A model generated the notes under the pieces. The model had not been told where the DNA came from. It ran no database searches and was given only the letters and a program-made list of their open reading frames with translations. Positions 35,751 to 46,041 of a stretch of DNA of 64,000 nucleotides are shown here, one piece after another. The stretch is from assembly GCA_937958265.1 (NCBI GenBank), contig CALGNX010000007.1, positions 1 through 64,000 on the forward strand. The letters run 5' to 3'. Both the position numbers and the translations under genes were made by a program. The stretch is from an uncultured Algibacter sp. (GTDB taxonomy: Bacteria; Bacteroidota; Bacteroidia; Flavobacteriales; Flavobacteriaceae). Position 1 is the first letter of the stretch; every line of letters begins with the position of its first letter.

Positions 35751-38700
35751 ATGAAGTTTTTTATATACATTTTAATGGTGTTAATAGGGTTTTGCTGCTA
35801 TTCGCAAAATAAAAACTCAAACTACAAGAAAAAACTATTTGCTTTTAAGCCCACTATAGAAATTGATAGCGTAAGCATAAACTCTAGCGTATTTTCTGTT
35901 ACAAGAAAAAACAAAACTCTTATAGATTCTACACTATACAACGTAAATTTTACTAAAGCAACCATAACGTTTAAACAGCCTATTGCAACTGATTCTGTTA
36001 TAATAAATTACTTGAAATTTCCAGAATTTTTAACCAAAACATACCAACTACTTGATGAATCTCTAATTGTTAAAGATAATAGTAAAACAGACATCCTGTA
36101 CAAATTATCAAACTCCAATAGCACCAGGGATTTTATTCCTTTTGATGGATTAACTACATCGGGCAGTATTTCGCGTGGTGTTACAGTTGGTAATAACCAA
36201 AATTCGGTTTTAAATAGCGAATTAGATCTTCAAATTACAGGGAAACTAAATGAAAAAGTTTCGCTAAGAGCCTCTATTCAAGACGCCAACATACCATTGC
36301 AAGAGGGTGGTTATTCCCAACGCCTAGATGAGTTTGACCAAGTATTTATAGAGTTATTTAGTAGCCAATGGCATATTCGAGCTGGTGATATTGATTTGGT
36401 TAATACCAACTCCTATTTTGCAAACTTCTCGAAACGCGTACAAGGATTAAATTTTAATTTAACCTTAGAGGAGGAAGCCTCTAGCACAAATTTATTTGCC
36501 GCTGGCGCTATTGTACGCGGACAATTTACAACCAGCCAATTTACCGCCCAAGAAGGAAACCAAGGCCCTTATAAACTACAAGGACCAAATGGCGAATTAT
36601 TTGTTCTTATTGTTTCGGGCAGTGAAACTGTTTACGTAAATGGAATTCCAGTAAAGCGTGGCGAGGACCAAGATTATATTATTGATTATAATGCTGGTGA
36701 AATACTATTTAATACCACATTCCCCATTACCTCTGAAATGCGAATTACAGTTGATTACCAGTTTAGCGACCGTAATTATTCGCGTTTTATTGCTTATAGC
36801 GGTGGTAATTACAAGTCTGAAAAATTAAAAATTGGTGTTTCTGTTTACTCTGAGAATGATGCTAAAAACCAACCATTACAACAAAATTTATCTGAAGATC
36901 AAGTCGAAATCCTTGCTAGTGCCGGCGATGATAGATCGCAAATGATTGCTGCTTCTGAAATTCGAGAAGAACTAAACGATAATAGAATTTTATATAAAAA
37001 AGAACGTATTAACGGTATTGAGGCCTTTGTGTTTTCAAACAATGCCGACGATGATTTATTTCGTGTTACATTTTCTTTAGTTGGGCAAAATCAAGGTGAT
37101 TATATTTTAAGTAATATTAATGCTATTAATAACATTTACGAATTTGTGGGTGTTAACCAAGGTAATTTTGCACCAGTTATTCAGCTTGTTGCGCCTACCA
37201 AGCTACAAATAGCCGTTTTAAACGGCAGCTACCAACCAACCAACCACACAAAAATTAGCTTTGAAGCGTCGGGCAGTAAAAATGATTTAAATTTATTTTC
37301 TGATATTAATGATGAAAATAACGACGGTTTTGCCAGTAAAATAAATATTAACCAAACGCTTATAAAAAACGATAGCCTTTGGAGTTTAAATGCCTTTGCA
37401 AATAGCGACTACATAAATGCTAATTACCGTAATATTGAAGGCTTATATAATCCTGAATTTAATCGCGATTGGAATTTAGACCTTAATAACACTAATGGTA
37501 TTGGGCTTAACTTAGGAGATCAATTACTTTTTAATTCTGGATTTAGATTATTTCATAAAAACCAAGGAAGCCTAAATTATCAATTTGAACATTTAAGTTT
37601 TGCTGATGGCTTTAATGGTAATCGACATATTACAAATGCTAATTTAATTTTTAATAAATTTAGTATACTCTCGTTGTCTAGTTTTTTAAATGCCAACTCT
37701 ACTATTAATACCTCTACATTTTTAAGATCGCAAAACCGTATTATTTATAGCATGAAAAACAGTTGGGCAGGCACACGACTTGCTATTGAAGATAACCAAA
37801 AACGCATTATTTCAACTAATGAACTATCGCCTTTAAGTCAAAAATTCCAATCCTACGAAGTATTTTTTGGCGTGGGTGACAGCACTAAAATTTTTACTGA
37901 AATAGGCTATACACATAGGATAAATGATAGTATTAGAGATAACCTATTACAAAAAGTAAATGCCTCGAATACGGTTTACTTAAATTCCAAACTAATTAAA
38001 AACAAAAATACAAATCTAGCTTTATATGCTAATTACAGAACACTTAAAAACACAGATGTAAGCATTAAAGATGAAAACTCCATAAACTCAAGATTACAAT
38101 TTAACAAAAAACTATTTAACCAAATTGTACAATGGAACACTATTTTTGAGACAAATTCCGGACGCTTACCACAACAGGATTTTACTTATGTGGAAGTTGA
38201 GCCCGGACAAGGTACCTACACTTGGATTGATTATAACGAAAATGGCATACAGGAGCTAGAAGAGTTTGAAATAGCGCAATTCCAAGATCAAGGATTATTT
38301 ATTCGCGTGCTTTTACCAAATAGAGTATTTATAAAAACACACCAAAATAGGTTAAGCCAAACGCTAACTATTAATCCTTCGCAATGGTCTTTATCAGAAA
38401 ATAATTCGAGAAAATTATGGTCGCATTTTTATAACCAAACGAGTTATTTAATTGACCGAAAAATAAGACGCGAAGGCAACGATTTTAATTTAAACCCTTT
38501 TAACACCAAAGCTAGAGACCAATTAGGATTACAATTAAACTTTAGAAATCTATTGTTTTTTAATAGAGGAAAACAGCACTACACTACGTCCTATACCTTT
38601 TTAGATAATACAACAAGAAACATTTTATCAGTTGGGTTTGTTCAAAATAGTTTGAAAAGTCATCAACTAAATTTCAACCATAAATTATCTGATAACTGGC

Positions 38701-39173
38701 TAATTAACCTACTTTCTGCTATTGATAATAACGAAAGTATAAGCGAGAATTTTGTTATTAAAAATTTTAATTTTGATGAAGTACGCTTAAACCCTAAATT
38801 ATCTTACTTGTTTAATGACAACTCTAGCTTTGATGTATTTTACCAATACGCTACCAAAAATAACACTATTGGAAATTTAGAATCTTTACAACAACAAAAA
38901 TACGGTATATCCTTTAATCTCGCCAGCAGCGCGCAAAGTGCCATAAATGGCGAATTTAATTATTTCTCTAACATTTATCAGGGCAATACTAATACCCCTG
39001 TTGCATTTCAGCTTTTAGAAGGTTTACAGCCTGGAAAAAATTTCACCTGGAGCTTATTAGCGCAAAAAAAACTAACAAAATTCTTAGACTTAAACCTAAG
39101 CTATTTGGGTAGAAACACCGAAACCAGTAGAACTATACATTCCGGATCCATACAATTAAGAGCTTATTTTTAA
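35751..39173 (+). CDS. Large outer-membrane beta-barrel protein of unknown function
   Basis: A 1140-residue protein with a signal peptide (MKFFIYILMVLIGFCCYSQ), about 120 residues of periplasmic beta domain, then a long series of amphipathic strands and a C-terminal aromatic (LRAYF). A conserved-looking segment at about residues 130-215 has TSGSISRGVTVGNNQNS and ANIPLQEGGYSQRLDEFDQV. I recall similar wording in large Bacteroidetes surface proteins but cannot name a family. No TonB plug, T9SS sorting signal or lipobox. It stands alone between xth (divergent) and sdhB (convergent). Function unknown; it may be a porin-like translocon or structural outer-membrane protein. Confidence 0.8.
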   Translation: MKFFIYILMVLIGFCCYSQNKNSNYKKKLFAFKPTIEIDSVSINSSVFSVTRKNKTLIDSTLYNVNFTKATITFKQPIATDSVIINYLKFPEFLTKTYQLLDESLIVKDNSKTDILYKLSNSNSTRDFIPFDGLTTSGSISRGVTVGNNQNSVLNSELDLQITGKLNEKVSLRASIQDANIPLQEGGYSQRLDEFDQVFIELFSSQWHIRAGDIDLVNTNSYFANFSKRVQGLNFNLTLEEEASSTNLFAAGAIVRGQFTTSQFTAQEGNQGPYKLQGPNGELFVLIVSGSETVYVNGIPVKRGEDQDYIIDYNAGEILFNTTFPITSEMRITVDYQFSDRNYSRFIAYSGGNYKSEKLKIGVSVYSENDAKNQPLQQNLSEDQVEILASAGDDRSQMIAASEIREELNDNRILYKKERINGIEAFVFSNNADDDLFRVTFSLVGQNQGDYILSNINAINNIYEFVGVNQGNFAPVIQLVAPTKLQIAVLNGSYQPTNHTKISFEASGSKNDLNLFSDINDENNDGFASKININQTLIKNDSLWSLNAFANSDYINANYRNIEGLYNPEFNRDWNLDLNNTNGIGLNLGDQLLFNSGFRLFHKNQGSLNYQFEHLSFADGFNGNRHITNANLIFNKFSILSLSSFLNANSTINTSTFLRSQNRIIYSMKNSWAGTRLAIEDNQKRIISTNELSPLSQKFQSYEVFFGVGDSTKIFTEIGYTHRINDSIRDNLLQKVNASNTVYLNSKLIKNKNTNLALYANYRTLKNTDVSIKDENSINSRLQFNKKLFNQIVQWNTIFETNSGRLPQQDFTYVEVEPGQGTYTWIDYNENGIQELEEFEIAQFQDQGLFIRVLLPNRVFIKTHQNRLSQTLTINPSQWSLSENNSRKLWSHFYNQTSYLIDRKIRREGNDFNLNPFNTKARDQLGLQLNFRNLLFFNRGKQHYTTSYTFLDNTTRNILSVGFVQNSLKSHQLNFNHKLSDNWLINLLSAIDNNESISENFVIKNFNFDEVRLNPKLSYLFNDNSSFDVFYQYATKNNTIGNLESLQQQKYGISFNLASSAQSAINGEFNYFSNIYQGNTNTPVAFQLLEGLQPGKNFTWSLLAQKKLTKFLDLNLSYLGRNTETSRTIHSGSIQLRAYF

Positions 39174-39290
39174 AATATTAGCACACTTATCTTAAAGAAA
39201 TAAAATTAGATATTTTTTTTAAAAGCGCTATATTTTAAAACGCTAAAATAAGTTTCTTAATACCAATTACTCTCTATTTAAAACTAAATA

Positions 39291-39321
39291 ATAAAGCCCA
39301 TATTATTCATATGGGCTTTAT
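39291..39321. terminator. Bidirectional terminator between the large barrel gene and sdhB
   Basis: A 13-bp perfect stem ATAAAGCCCATAT / ATATGGGCTTTAT with loop TATTC. It lies between two convergent genes; T tracts are weak on both sides. Confidence 0.7.
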
Positions 39322-39344
39322 CATTTTAATGTTATAACAGAAAT

Positions 39345-40085
39345 CTATATAGAGGCTTTCATTAATTCCCTATTCATTCTAGCAATATTATCTAAAGATA
39401 TGCCTTTAGGACATTCCACTTCGCATGCACCTGTATTTGTACAATTACCAAAACCTTCCAAATCCATTTGTGCAACCATGTTTTTAACACGATCTGCAGC
39501 TTCAACTTGGCCTTGTGGTAATAATGCGTATTGAGATACTTTTGCACCAACAAATAGCATGGCACTAGAATTTTTACAAGTCGCAACACATGCACCACAA
39601 CCTATACATGTAGCAGCATCCATAGCTTGGTCTGCCGCTTGTTTTTGTATTGGTATTGAATTTGCATCCTGTGTGTTTCCTGAAGTATTTACAGAAATAT
39701 AACCACCAGCGTGTTGAATTCTATCAAAAGCACTTCTATTAACTACTAAATCTTTAATAACTGGAAATGCAGCAGCTCTCCAAGGCTCAATAGTTATAGT
39801 ATCGCCATGCTTAAACATACGCATATGTAGTTGGCAAGTTGTAACACCTCTATCGGGTCCGTGTGCTTCTCCATTAATATACATAGAGCACATACCACAA
39901 ATACCTTCTCTACAGTCATGATCAAAAGCTACAGGCTCTTCACCTTTAGTAATTAATTGTTCATTCATAACATCCATCATTTCTAGAAACGACATGTGCT
40001 CTGATATTTCAGTTACTTTATAATCGACCATTTGACCCTTTGTATTCGAGTCTTTCTGTCTCCAAATTTTGAGTGTTAAATCCAT
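39345..40085 (-). CDS. sdhB: Succinate dehydrogenase/fumarate reductase iron-sulphur subunit
   Basis: A 246-residue electron-transfer subunit of complex II. The [2Fe-2S] ligands are C58, C63, C66 and C84. The [4Fe-4S] motif [11 protein letters not shown] gives C160, C163, C166 and C170. The [3Fe-4S] ligands are C215, C221 and C225 in [11 protein letters not shown]. The class matches the B-type complex II of epsilon-proteobacteria and Bacteroidetes. Last gene of sdhC-sdhA-sdhB, 10 nt after sdhA. Confidence 0.96.
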   Translation of the reverse strand: MDLTLKIWRQKDSNTKGQMVDYKVTEISEHMSFLEMMDVMNEQLITKGEEPVAFDHDCREGICGMCSMYINGEAHGPDRGVTTCQLHMRMFKHGDTITIEPWRAAAFPVIKDLVVNRSAFDRIQHAGGYISVNTSGNTQDANSIPIQKQAADQAMDAATCIGCGACVATCKNSSAMLFVGAKVSQYALLPQGQVEAADRVKNMVAQMDLEGFGNCTNTGACEVECPKGISLDNIARMNRELMKASI

Positions 40086-40095
40086 AGTGTCTATT

Positions 40096-42093
40096 TTATT
40101 TGTAACTTCTTTCTTTTACTTCAATATTTTCGTATTCTAAGGCCTCCTTATGCAATACAGCATCCTTTGGTTCGCCTTTATATTCCCAAGCTGAAACAAA
40201 CTGAAATTCCTTTAAACGTTTTGCTTCACCTTCTGGCGTTTGGTGTTCTTCTCTAAAATGTCCACCAGCAGATTCCTCTCTTATAAGCGCATCTTTAGCA
40301 AACAATTCTCCTAACTCTAAAAAGTCTGCAACACGACCAGCCTTAGCTAATTGTTCGTTATACTCTTTATCTGTACCCGGTACGTTTACATTTACCCAAA
40401 AGTCTTTTCTTAATGCCGAGATATCTTCAATAGCTTCTTTAAGTCCTTGTGCATTTCTAGACATACCACACTTTTCCCACATTATTAAACCTAATTTTTT
40501 ATGGTAATAATCAACGGAGTGTGTACCTTTATTATTAACAAAGAATTCGATAGTTTTCTTAACTTCAGCTTCTGCTTCTGCAAATTCTGGAGTATCTGTA
40601 GATATTTTACCTGTACGAATATCATCTGCTAAGTAATCGCCTATTGTGTATGGTAACACAAAATAACCATCTGCTAAGCCTTGCATTAATGCCGATGCAC
40701 CAAGCCTGTTCGCTCCATGATCGGAAAAATTAGCCTCTCCAATACAATAGCACCCAGGTATGGTTGTCATTAAATTATAATCAACCCAAACACCACCCAT
40801 AGTATAATGTACTGCTGGATAAATCATCATAGGTGTCTCATAAGGGTTCTCATCTACGATCTTCTCATACATCTGGAATAAATTCCCATATTTTGCCTTT
40901 ACAATAGCTTGACCTAACTCTTTAATTTTTTCCTTCGTTGGGTTAACTAGGTTTTGTATTTTAGCTTGTTCCTCACCGTAACGCACGAATGATGCTGCAA
41001 AATCTAAATAAACAGCCTCTCCTGTTGCATTAACACCAAAACCTTCATCACAACGCTCTTTAGCTGCTCGCGAAGCTACATCTCTTGGAACTAAGTTTCC
41101 AAAGGCTGGGTAACGACGCTCTAGGTAATAATCTCTTTCCTCCTCAGATAAATCTGTTGGTTTTTTCTTTCCTTCTCTTATCGCCTTAGCATCTTCTAAT
41201 TTAGCTGGCACCCAAATACGGCCATCATTTCTTAAAGACTCAGACATTAGTGTTAATTTTGACTGATAATCTCCCGAACGCGGAATACATGTTGGATGTA
41301 TTTGCGTGTAACAAGGGTTTGCAAAATAAGCACCCTTTTTATGTACTTTCCATCCTGCCGTAACATTACTACCCATCGCATTTGTAGATAGAAAATATAC
41401 ATTACCATAACCACCAGAGGCAATAACTACAGCATGTGCAGAGTGACGTTCTATCTCTCCTGTTACTAAATTCCTAGCTATTATACCTCTCGCTTTCCCA
41501 TCTACTTTTACAACATCTAGCATTTCATGGCGATTGAACATCTCAATTTTACCACGCGCAATTTGACGATTCATAGCAGAATAGGCGCCTAATAAAAGTT
41601 GTTGCCCTGTTTGTCCTTTGGCGTAAAACGTACGAGATACTAAAACACCCCCAAAAGAACGGTTATCTAACAGCCCACCATAATCTCTAGCGAACGGTAC
41701 ACCCTGAGCTACACATTGATCGATAATATTAACAGAAACCTCAGCTAAGCGATAAACATTAGCTTCTCTAGAACGGTAATCACCACCTTTTACAGTATCA
41801 TAAAACAAACGATATGTAGAATCCCCATCACCTTGGTAATTTTTTGCGGCATTAATACCTCCTTGAGCCGCTATAGAATGTGCTCGTCTAGGTGAATCTT
41901 GGTAAGCAAAAGCTTTTACATTATAACCCAATTCGGCCAATGTTGCTGCCGCAGAACCACCGGCCAAGCCAGTACCAACAACAATAATATCGATATGACG
42001 TTTATTAGCTGGATTTACTAAATTTATATGATTTTTATAATCTGTCCATTTATCTTGAATTGGACCTTTTGGTATTTTTGAATCTAAAGCCAT
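40096..42093 (-). CDS. sdhA: Succinate dehydrogenase/fumarate reductase flavoprotein subunit
   Basis: A 665-residue flavoprotein that oxidises succinate to fumarate in the TCA cycle. The FAD site is [21 protein letters not shown] (37-57 region). H72 in [11 protein letters not shown] is the residue that binds FAD covalently. Substrate and active-site segments are present ([26 protein letters not shown] and [21 protein letters not shown]). Starts 12 nt after sdhC. Confidence 0.97.
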   Translation of the reverse strand: MALDSKIPKGPIQDKWTDYKNHINLVNPANKRHIDIIVVGTGLAGGSAAATLAELGYNVKAFAYQDSPRRAHSIAAQGGINAAKNYQGDGDSTYRLFYDTVKGGDYRSREANVYRLAEVSVNIIDQCVAQGVPFARDYGGLLDNRSFGGVLVSRTFYAKGQTGQQLLLGAYSAMNRQIARGKIEMFNRHEMLDVVKVDGKARGIIARNLVTGEIERHSAHAVVIASGGYGNVYFLSTNAMGSNVTAGWKVHKKGAYFANPCYTQIHPTCIPRSGDYQSKLTLMSESLRNDGRIWVPAKLEDAKAIREGKKKPTDLSEEERDYYLERRYPAFGNLVPRDVASRAAKERCDEGFGVNATGEAVYLDFAASFVRYGEEQAKIQNLVNPTKEKIKELGQAIVKAKYGNLFQMYEKIVDENPYETPMMIYPAVHYTMGGVWVDYNLMTTIPGCYCIGEANFSDHGANRLGASALMQGLADGYFVLPYTIGDYLADDIRTGKISTDTPEFAEAEAEVKKTIEFFVNNKGTHSVDYYHKKLGLIMWEKCGMSRNAQGLKEAIEDISALRKDFWVNVNVPGTDKEYNEQLAKAGRVADFLELGELFAKDALIREESAGGHFREEHQTPEGEAKRLKEFQFVSAWEYKGEPKDAVLHKEALEYENIEVKERSYK

Positions 42094-42105
42094 AATTTTA
42101 TGAGA

Positions 42106-42783
42106 TTAATGGTTGAATAAATGATATACTGCTACAAAAACAAAACCTGCTGGGATAACAATAGAATAGGCCTTACCTATAAATTGCAATGTCTTTTTTC
42201 TCCCTGCAGTACCCCCAACGGATTGAAAAGCGGATGTAAAACCATGCGCCAAATGCAGACCCAAAAAAACAAAAGCCAAAACGTAAGCCCCCACTCGCAA
42301 TGGATTTGCAAATTTATGAACTAACTCTTCGTAATAACGATACCCATCAACACCTTCAATTGTACCGGACCAATCGCCCTGTATAAATTTTGTATTTATT
42401 TCAGGAAACCAAAAATCAATAAAATGAAGTAAAATAAATGCTAAAATAGTAACACCACTCCAAATCATGTTTCTACTAAACCAAGAAGAATTAGCAGCAC
42501 CATTATTTTTTACATATGCTACACCATTTGCTTTTTTATTTCTTACTTCTAGTATAAAACCCATAACAAAATGAAAAACCACTGCAAATATCAATACAGG
42601 CTGTAAAGCAAATTGAACAACTGGGTTTGTACCCATGAAGTGTGATACTTCGTTAAATAGTTCTGGACTAAAAACAGATAGCAAGTTTATTGACAAATGC
42701 TGAAGTAAAAAAAACATTAAGAAGAATGCTGAGAGCGCCATGGCTACCTTTCTCCCTATCGAAGAATTAAAAAATCCACCCAT
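42106..42783 (-). CDS. sdhC: Succinate dehydrogenase cytochrome b subunit
   Basis: A 225-residue, five-helix di-haem membrane anchor of complex II, of the single-anchor B type (no sdhD). Candidate haem-ligand histidines in the helices are H29, H71, H120 and H177 or H180. It passes electrons to menaquinone. It is the first gene of the operon, with a promoter match 31 nt upstream. Confidence 0.95.
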   Translation of the reverse strand: MGGFFNSSIGRKVAMALSAFFLMFFLLQHLSINLLSVFSPELFNEVSHFMGTNPVVQFALQPVLIFAVVFHFVMGFILEVRNKKANGVAYVKNNGAANSSWFSRNMIWSGVTILAFILLHFIDFWFPEINTKFIQGDWSGTIEGVDGYRYYEELVHKFANPLRVGAYVLAFVFLGLHLAHGFTSAFQSVGGTAGRKKTLQFIGKAYSIVIPAGFVFVAVYHLFNH

Positions 42784-42813
42784 TATTAAAATATTAAATT
42801 TTTTTGATTCTTA

Positions 42814-42845
42814 CAAAGGTAGCTATCAACACACTATTCCACAAA
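42814..42845 (-). promoter_or_regulatory. Promoter of the sdhCAB operon
   Basis: On the minus strand: TTTG (42845-42842), 20 nt, TACCTTTG (42821-42814). It fits TTTG-N19/20-TAnnTTTG and lies just upstream of sdhC. Confidence 0.72.
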
Positions 42846-43267
42846 TAACAGCTACGATGTTTTTGTTATTTAGAATGATTTTAAAAGAAACGCACAACTA
42901 CCTAAAAACACGTATTGAAACTCTTATAAACACCCAATAAAACTCAACTTAATTACACAAGAAATTATGATGTTTAACATTAAAACTTAAACTAAAAACA
43001 TTGCACAGAGTTAAACACCAAAATTTATAAAAAAAACCTACTGAGTAACAATAAATTTTAAATGATATTAAAAAATCGGCAAAACGATTTAAATATGTTT
43101 CAGGCTTTAATTTAGCTCATTAAATTAGCTAAATAAAAAAAATAAAAGCCATTATTTTTTTAGTACAAACTACTAAATGTTTGTTAAAAAACCGAAAAGT
43201 TTTGGCTTACGCTAAAAATCTAGCTTTATTTTATCGAATAATTAGCTATACACTAAAACCAATTAGA
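42846..43267. other. Intergenic region before aminopeptidase P
   Basis: About 420 bp of AT-rich DNA. A weak inverted repeat (TTTAGCT...AGCTAAA) occurs near 43110. I see no gene; an ORF reading starting from a TTG at 43181 is the upstream extension of pepP and is rejected as its start. Confidence 0.5.
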
Positions 43268-44560
43268 ATGAAATATACACCAATTAATAAATCTCTTTTT
43301 AAAACAAACAGATTAAAATTTGCTGCAAAAATGCGCTCAAATAGCTTAGCCATTTTTAACTCCAACGACATTTATCCAATTAGCGCAGATAGCACTATGC
43401 CTTTTGAACAACATAGAGATATTTTTTATTTAAGTGGTGTTGATCAAGAAGAAAGCGTCTTAGTAATTTTTCCAGATTGCCCAAAGGAAAAGCATCGAGA
43501 AATATTATTCTTAAAAGAAACAAACAAACATATAGCCATTTGGGAAGGTGAAAAACTAACCAAAGAAAAAGCTTATGAAACTAGCGCTGTAAAAACTGTA
43601 TATTGGTTAAAGGACATGGAAAAAATAATGTTCGAGATCATGACCCAATGCGAAACAGTCTATATTAACACCAATGAACATTACCGTGCCAATGTGGAGA
43701 CTGAAACACGAGAAGATCGTTTTACAAAATGGCTAAAAAATAAATACCCAGCACATAACGTTGCAAAAAGCAACCCAATAATGCAGCAATTACGCGCCAT
43801 AAAAGAACCTATCGAACTAGATTTAATCCAAAAAGCTTGTGATATTACCGAAAAAGGTTTCCGAAGAATTTTAGATTTTGTGAAGCCCGGGGTATGGGAG
43901 TTTGAAATTGAAGCAGAATTTATACATGAGTTCTTAAAAAATCGATCTAAAAAATTTGCCTATACACCCATAATTGCATCAGGAAACAATGCTAACGTAC
44001 TACACTACGTAGAAAATAACCAACAATGTAAAGCTGGCGAATTAATTTTAATGGACGTAGGCGCAGAATACGCCAATTACTCTAGCGACATGACAAGAAG
44101 CGTTCCTGTTTCTGGTCGTTTTACAAAACGTCAAAAAGAAGTTTACAACGCTGTACTTAACGTTAAAAAGGAAGCCACAAAAATGCTAATACCAGGAACG
44201 GACTGGGCCAAATACCATGTAGAGGTTGGAAAAATTATGACTTCAGAATTAATTACTTTAGGCTTAATTGATAAGAATGATGTGAAAAATGAAAACCCAG
44301 AATGGCCAGCCTATAAAAAATATTTTATGCATGGCACCAGTCACCATATGGGGTTAGACACTCATGATTACGGTATTTTAACCGAACCGATGGAAGCTAA
44401 TATGGTATTTACTGTGGAACCAGGTATTTATTTACCCGATGAAGGCTTCGGCATTCGCTTAGAAGATGATGTGGTTATTCAAAAGTCTGGAGCACCGCAA
44501 AACCTAATGCAAAATATACCAATAGAAATTGATGATATAGAAACCATAATGAATTCATAA
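43268..44560 (+). CDS. pepP: Xaa-Pro aminopeptidase (aminopeptidase P)
   Basis: A 430-residue metallopeptidase that removes the N-terminal residue before proline. The N-terminal creatinase-like domain is followed by the pita-bread catalytic domain. The five metal ligands are D263 (LMDVGAEY), D274 (SSDMTRS), H355 (MHGTSHHMG), E384 (FTVEPGIY) and E399 (GIRLEDD). The start is the ATG at 43268 (MKYTPINKSLF). The 29 upstream codons open only with TTG and look unlike a protein. No signal peptide. It converges on lysC across a terminator. Confidence 0.93.
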   Translation: MKYTPINKSLFKTNRLKFAAKMRSNSLAIFNSNDIYPISADSTMPFEQHRDIFYLSGVDQEESVLVIFPDCPKEKHREILFLKETNKHIAIWEGEKLTKEKAYETSAVKTVYWLKDMEKIMFEIMTQCETVYINTNEHYRANVETETREDRFTKWLKNKYPAHNVAKSNPIMQQLRAIKEPIELDLIQKACDITEKGFRRILDFVKPGVWEFEIEAEFIHEFLKNRSKKFAYTPIIASGNNANVLHYVENNQQCKAGELILMDVGAEYANYSSDMTRSVPVSGRFTKRQKEVYNAVLNVKKEATKMLIPGTDWAKYHVEVGKIMTSELITLGLIDKNDVKNENPEWPAYKKYFMHGTSHHMGLDTHDYGILTEPMEANMVFTVEPGIYLPDEGFGIRLEDDVVIQKSGAPQNLMQNIPIEIDDIETIMNS

Positions 44561-44567
44561 CACAACA

Positions 44568-44600
44568 AAAATGGGTCGCTCTAAACAGACGACCCATTTT
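44568..44600. terminator. Bidirectional terminator between pepP and lysC
   Basis: AAAATGGGTCG / CGACCCATTTT, an 11-bp perfect stem with an 11-nt loop and A/T flanks on both sides. Confidence 0.85.
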
Positions 44601-44617
44601 ACTTTACAAATATTATT

Positions 44618-45940
44618 TTACGCAGTAGCACGCTCAAATAAATACGTATTTAATTTTTGTAGCGTATTTATTTTATCTTTAGAGTTAATCAGTATAGATA
44701 TATTATTATTACTTCCACCATAAGAAATCATCCTAATTTTCACGTCTTGTAAAATTTGAAATAACTTATAAGTATTTCTGTCGTTCACCACAGCATGACC
44801 AACCAAACATACAATACTTTGATTCTTATCAACCTCGATAGATGCAATTTTTTCTAATTCACCTAAAATTTTATCTAAATTTTTATCATCGTCTATAGTT
44901 AAAGAAACAGCAACCTCCGATGTTGTAATCATATCGATTGCAGTTTTGTGTGTCTCAAAAATCTCAAAAACCTTCTTTAAAAACCCATGCGCCTGCAACA
45001 TTCTAGCCGACTTAATTTTAATAGCTGTAATATTATCTTTTGCAGCAATAGCCTTTACGCCTTTTTCAGATGTTTTACTTGAAATTAAAGTACCATGAGC
45101 ATCCGGCATCATAGTATTTTTTAACCGCACAGGTATGCTATCTGCTCTTACGGGTGTTACTGTTTGTGGATGCAAAATTTTAGCACCAAAATAAGCTAAC
45201 TCTGCAGCTTCATCGAATGATAAATGCGAAATAGCTTTAGTATTTTCAACATATCTAGGATCGTTATTATGCATACCATCAATATCGGTCCAAATTTGCA
45301 CCTCTTCGGCCTTTATAGCCGCACCAATTATGGTAGCTGTATAATCGCTACCACCACGTTGTAAATTTGATATTTCACCAACATGATCCAAACAAATAAA
45401 ACCTTGAGTTATGTAAATATCAGCATCACCAGAATCCTTTATTGTTTTTTCGAATTGTGTCGCTATATAAGCCATATCTGGCTCTTTAAATTCGTCAATA
45501 CACATAAAGCTTAATGCTGGCAATAATGCAGCACGTACACCCTCCTGTTTTAAATAACTATTAAACATATAAGTTGAAAGTAATTCACCTTGAGCCAAAA
45601 TAGCATTTCCCAAACCCTCTGAAAACGGCTTTGAAACTATAGCAGTTAAATTACTAAAAACACTAAAAACATAACGCTTTACATCTTTGTTTAGATCTGC
45701 ATGAGGCAGAAGATCATCTATAACACCAATATAATTTTGCTTTAAATTATTAATAGAAACCTCCGCATCTTTAACATTACCCGAGGCCAAATAATTGGAA
45801 ATTAAAACCAATTGATTGGTAGTTCCAGACATTGCAGAAAGCACAACCACCTTCTTAGTACCATCGTTAATAATACTTTTAACGTTGCTCATATTTTCAA
45901 CAGACCCTACCGATGTACCTCCAAACTTTAAAACCTTCAT
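44618..45940 (-). CDS. lysC: Aspartate kinase (monofunctional)
   Basis: A 440-residue kinase that phosphorylates aspartate, the first step to lysine, threonine, methionine and diaminopimelate. The catalytic domain starts MKVLKFGGTSVGSVENM and has the QGFICLD and LQRGGSDYTATIIGA motifs. Tandem ACT domains (about 285-440) supply feedback control. There is no homoserine dehydrogenase fusion. It is divergent from an ACT-like protein gene; a -7 box lies 20 nt upstream. Confidence 0.95.
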   Translation of the reverse strand: MKVLKFGGTSVGSVENMSNVKSIINDGTKKVVVLSAMSGTTNQLVLISNYLASGNVKDAEVSINNLKQNYIGVIDDLLPHADLNKDVKRYVFSVFSNLTAIVSKPFSEGLGNAILAQGELLSTYMFNSYLKQEGVRAALLPALSFMCIDEFKEPDMAYIATQFEKTIKDSGDADIYITQGFICLDHVGEISNLQRGGSDYTATIIGAAIKAEEVQIWTDIDGMHNNDPRYVENTKAISHLSFDEAAELAYFGAKILHPQTVTPVRADSIPVRLKNTMMPDAHGTLISSKTSEKGVKAIAAKDNITAIKIKSARMLQAHGFLKKVFEIFETHKTAIDMITTSEVAVSLTIDDDKNLDKILGELEKIASIEVDKNQSIVCLVGHAVVNDRNTYKLFQILQDVKIRMISYGGSNNNISILINSKDKINTLQKLNTYLFERATA

Positions 45941-45959
45941 AATTTAACTTTTAAAAATA

Positions 45960-45967
45960 CAAAACTA
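45960..45967 (-). promoter_or_regulatory. -7 box of lysC
   Basis: TAGTTTTG on the minus strand, 20 nt before the lysC ATG; matches TAnnTTTG. No clear -33. Confidence 0.5.
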
Positions 45968-46009
45968 TAAATCCTTACATTAATTACTTTATTTTTTAGT
46001 AAAAATAGC

Positions 46010-46017
46010 TACTTTTG
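46010..46017 (+). promoter_or_regulatory. -7 box of the ACT-like gene
   Basis: TACTTTTG, 24 nt before the ATG at 46042; matches TAnnTTTG. It is back-to-back with the lysC box, 42 nt apart, so both genes could share regulation. Confidence 0.5.
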
Positions 46018-46041
46018 CACAAAATGTTAAATATTTAACAA

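Noticed and set aside
43181-43267. TTG start adding 29 residues to aminopeptidase P
   Set aside because: The added residues look unlike the family N-terminus and the ATG at 43268 begins a typical one.
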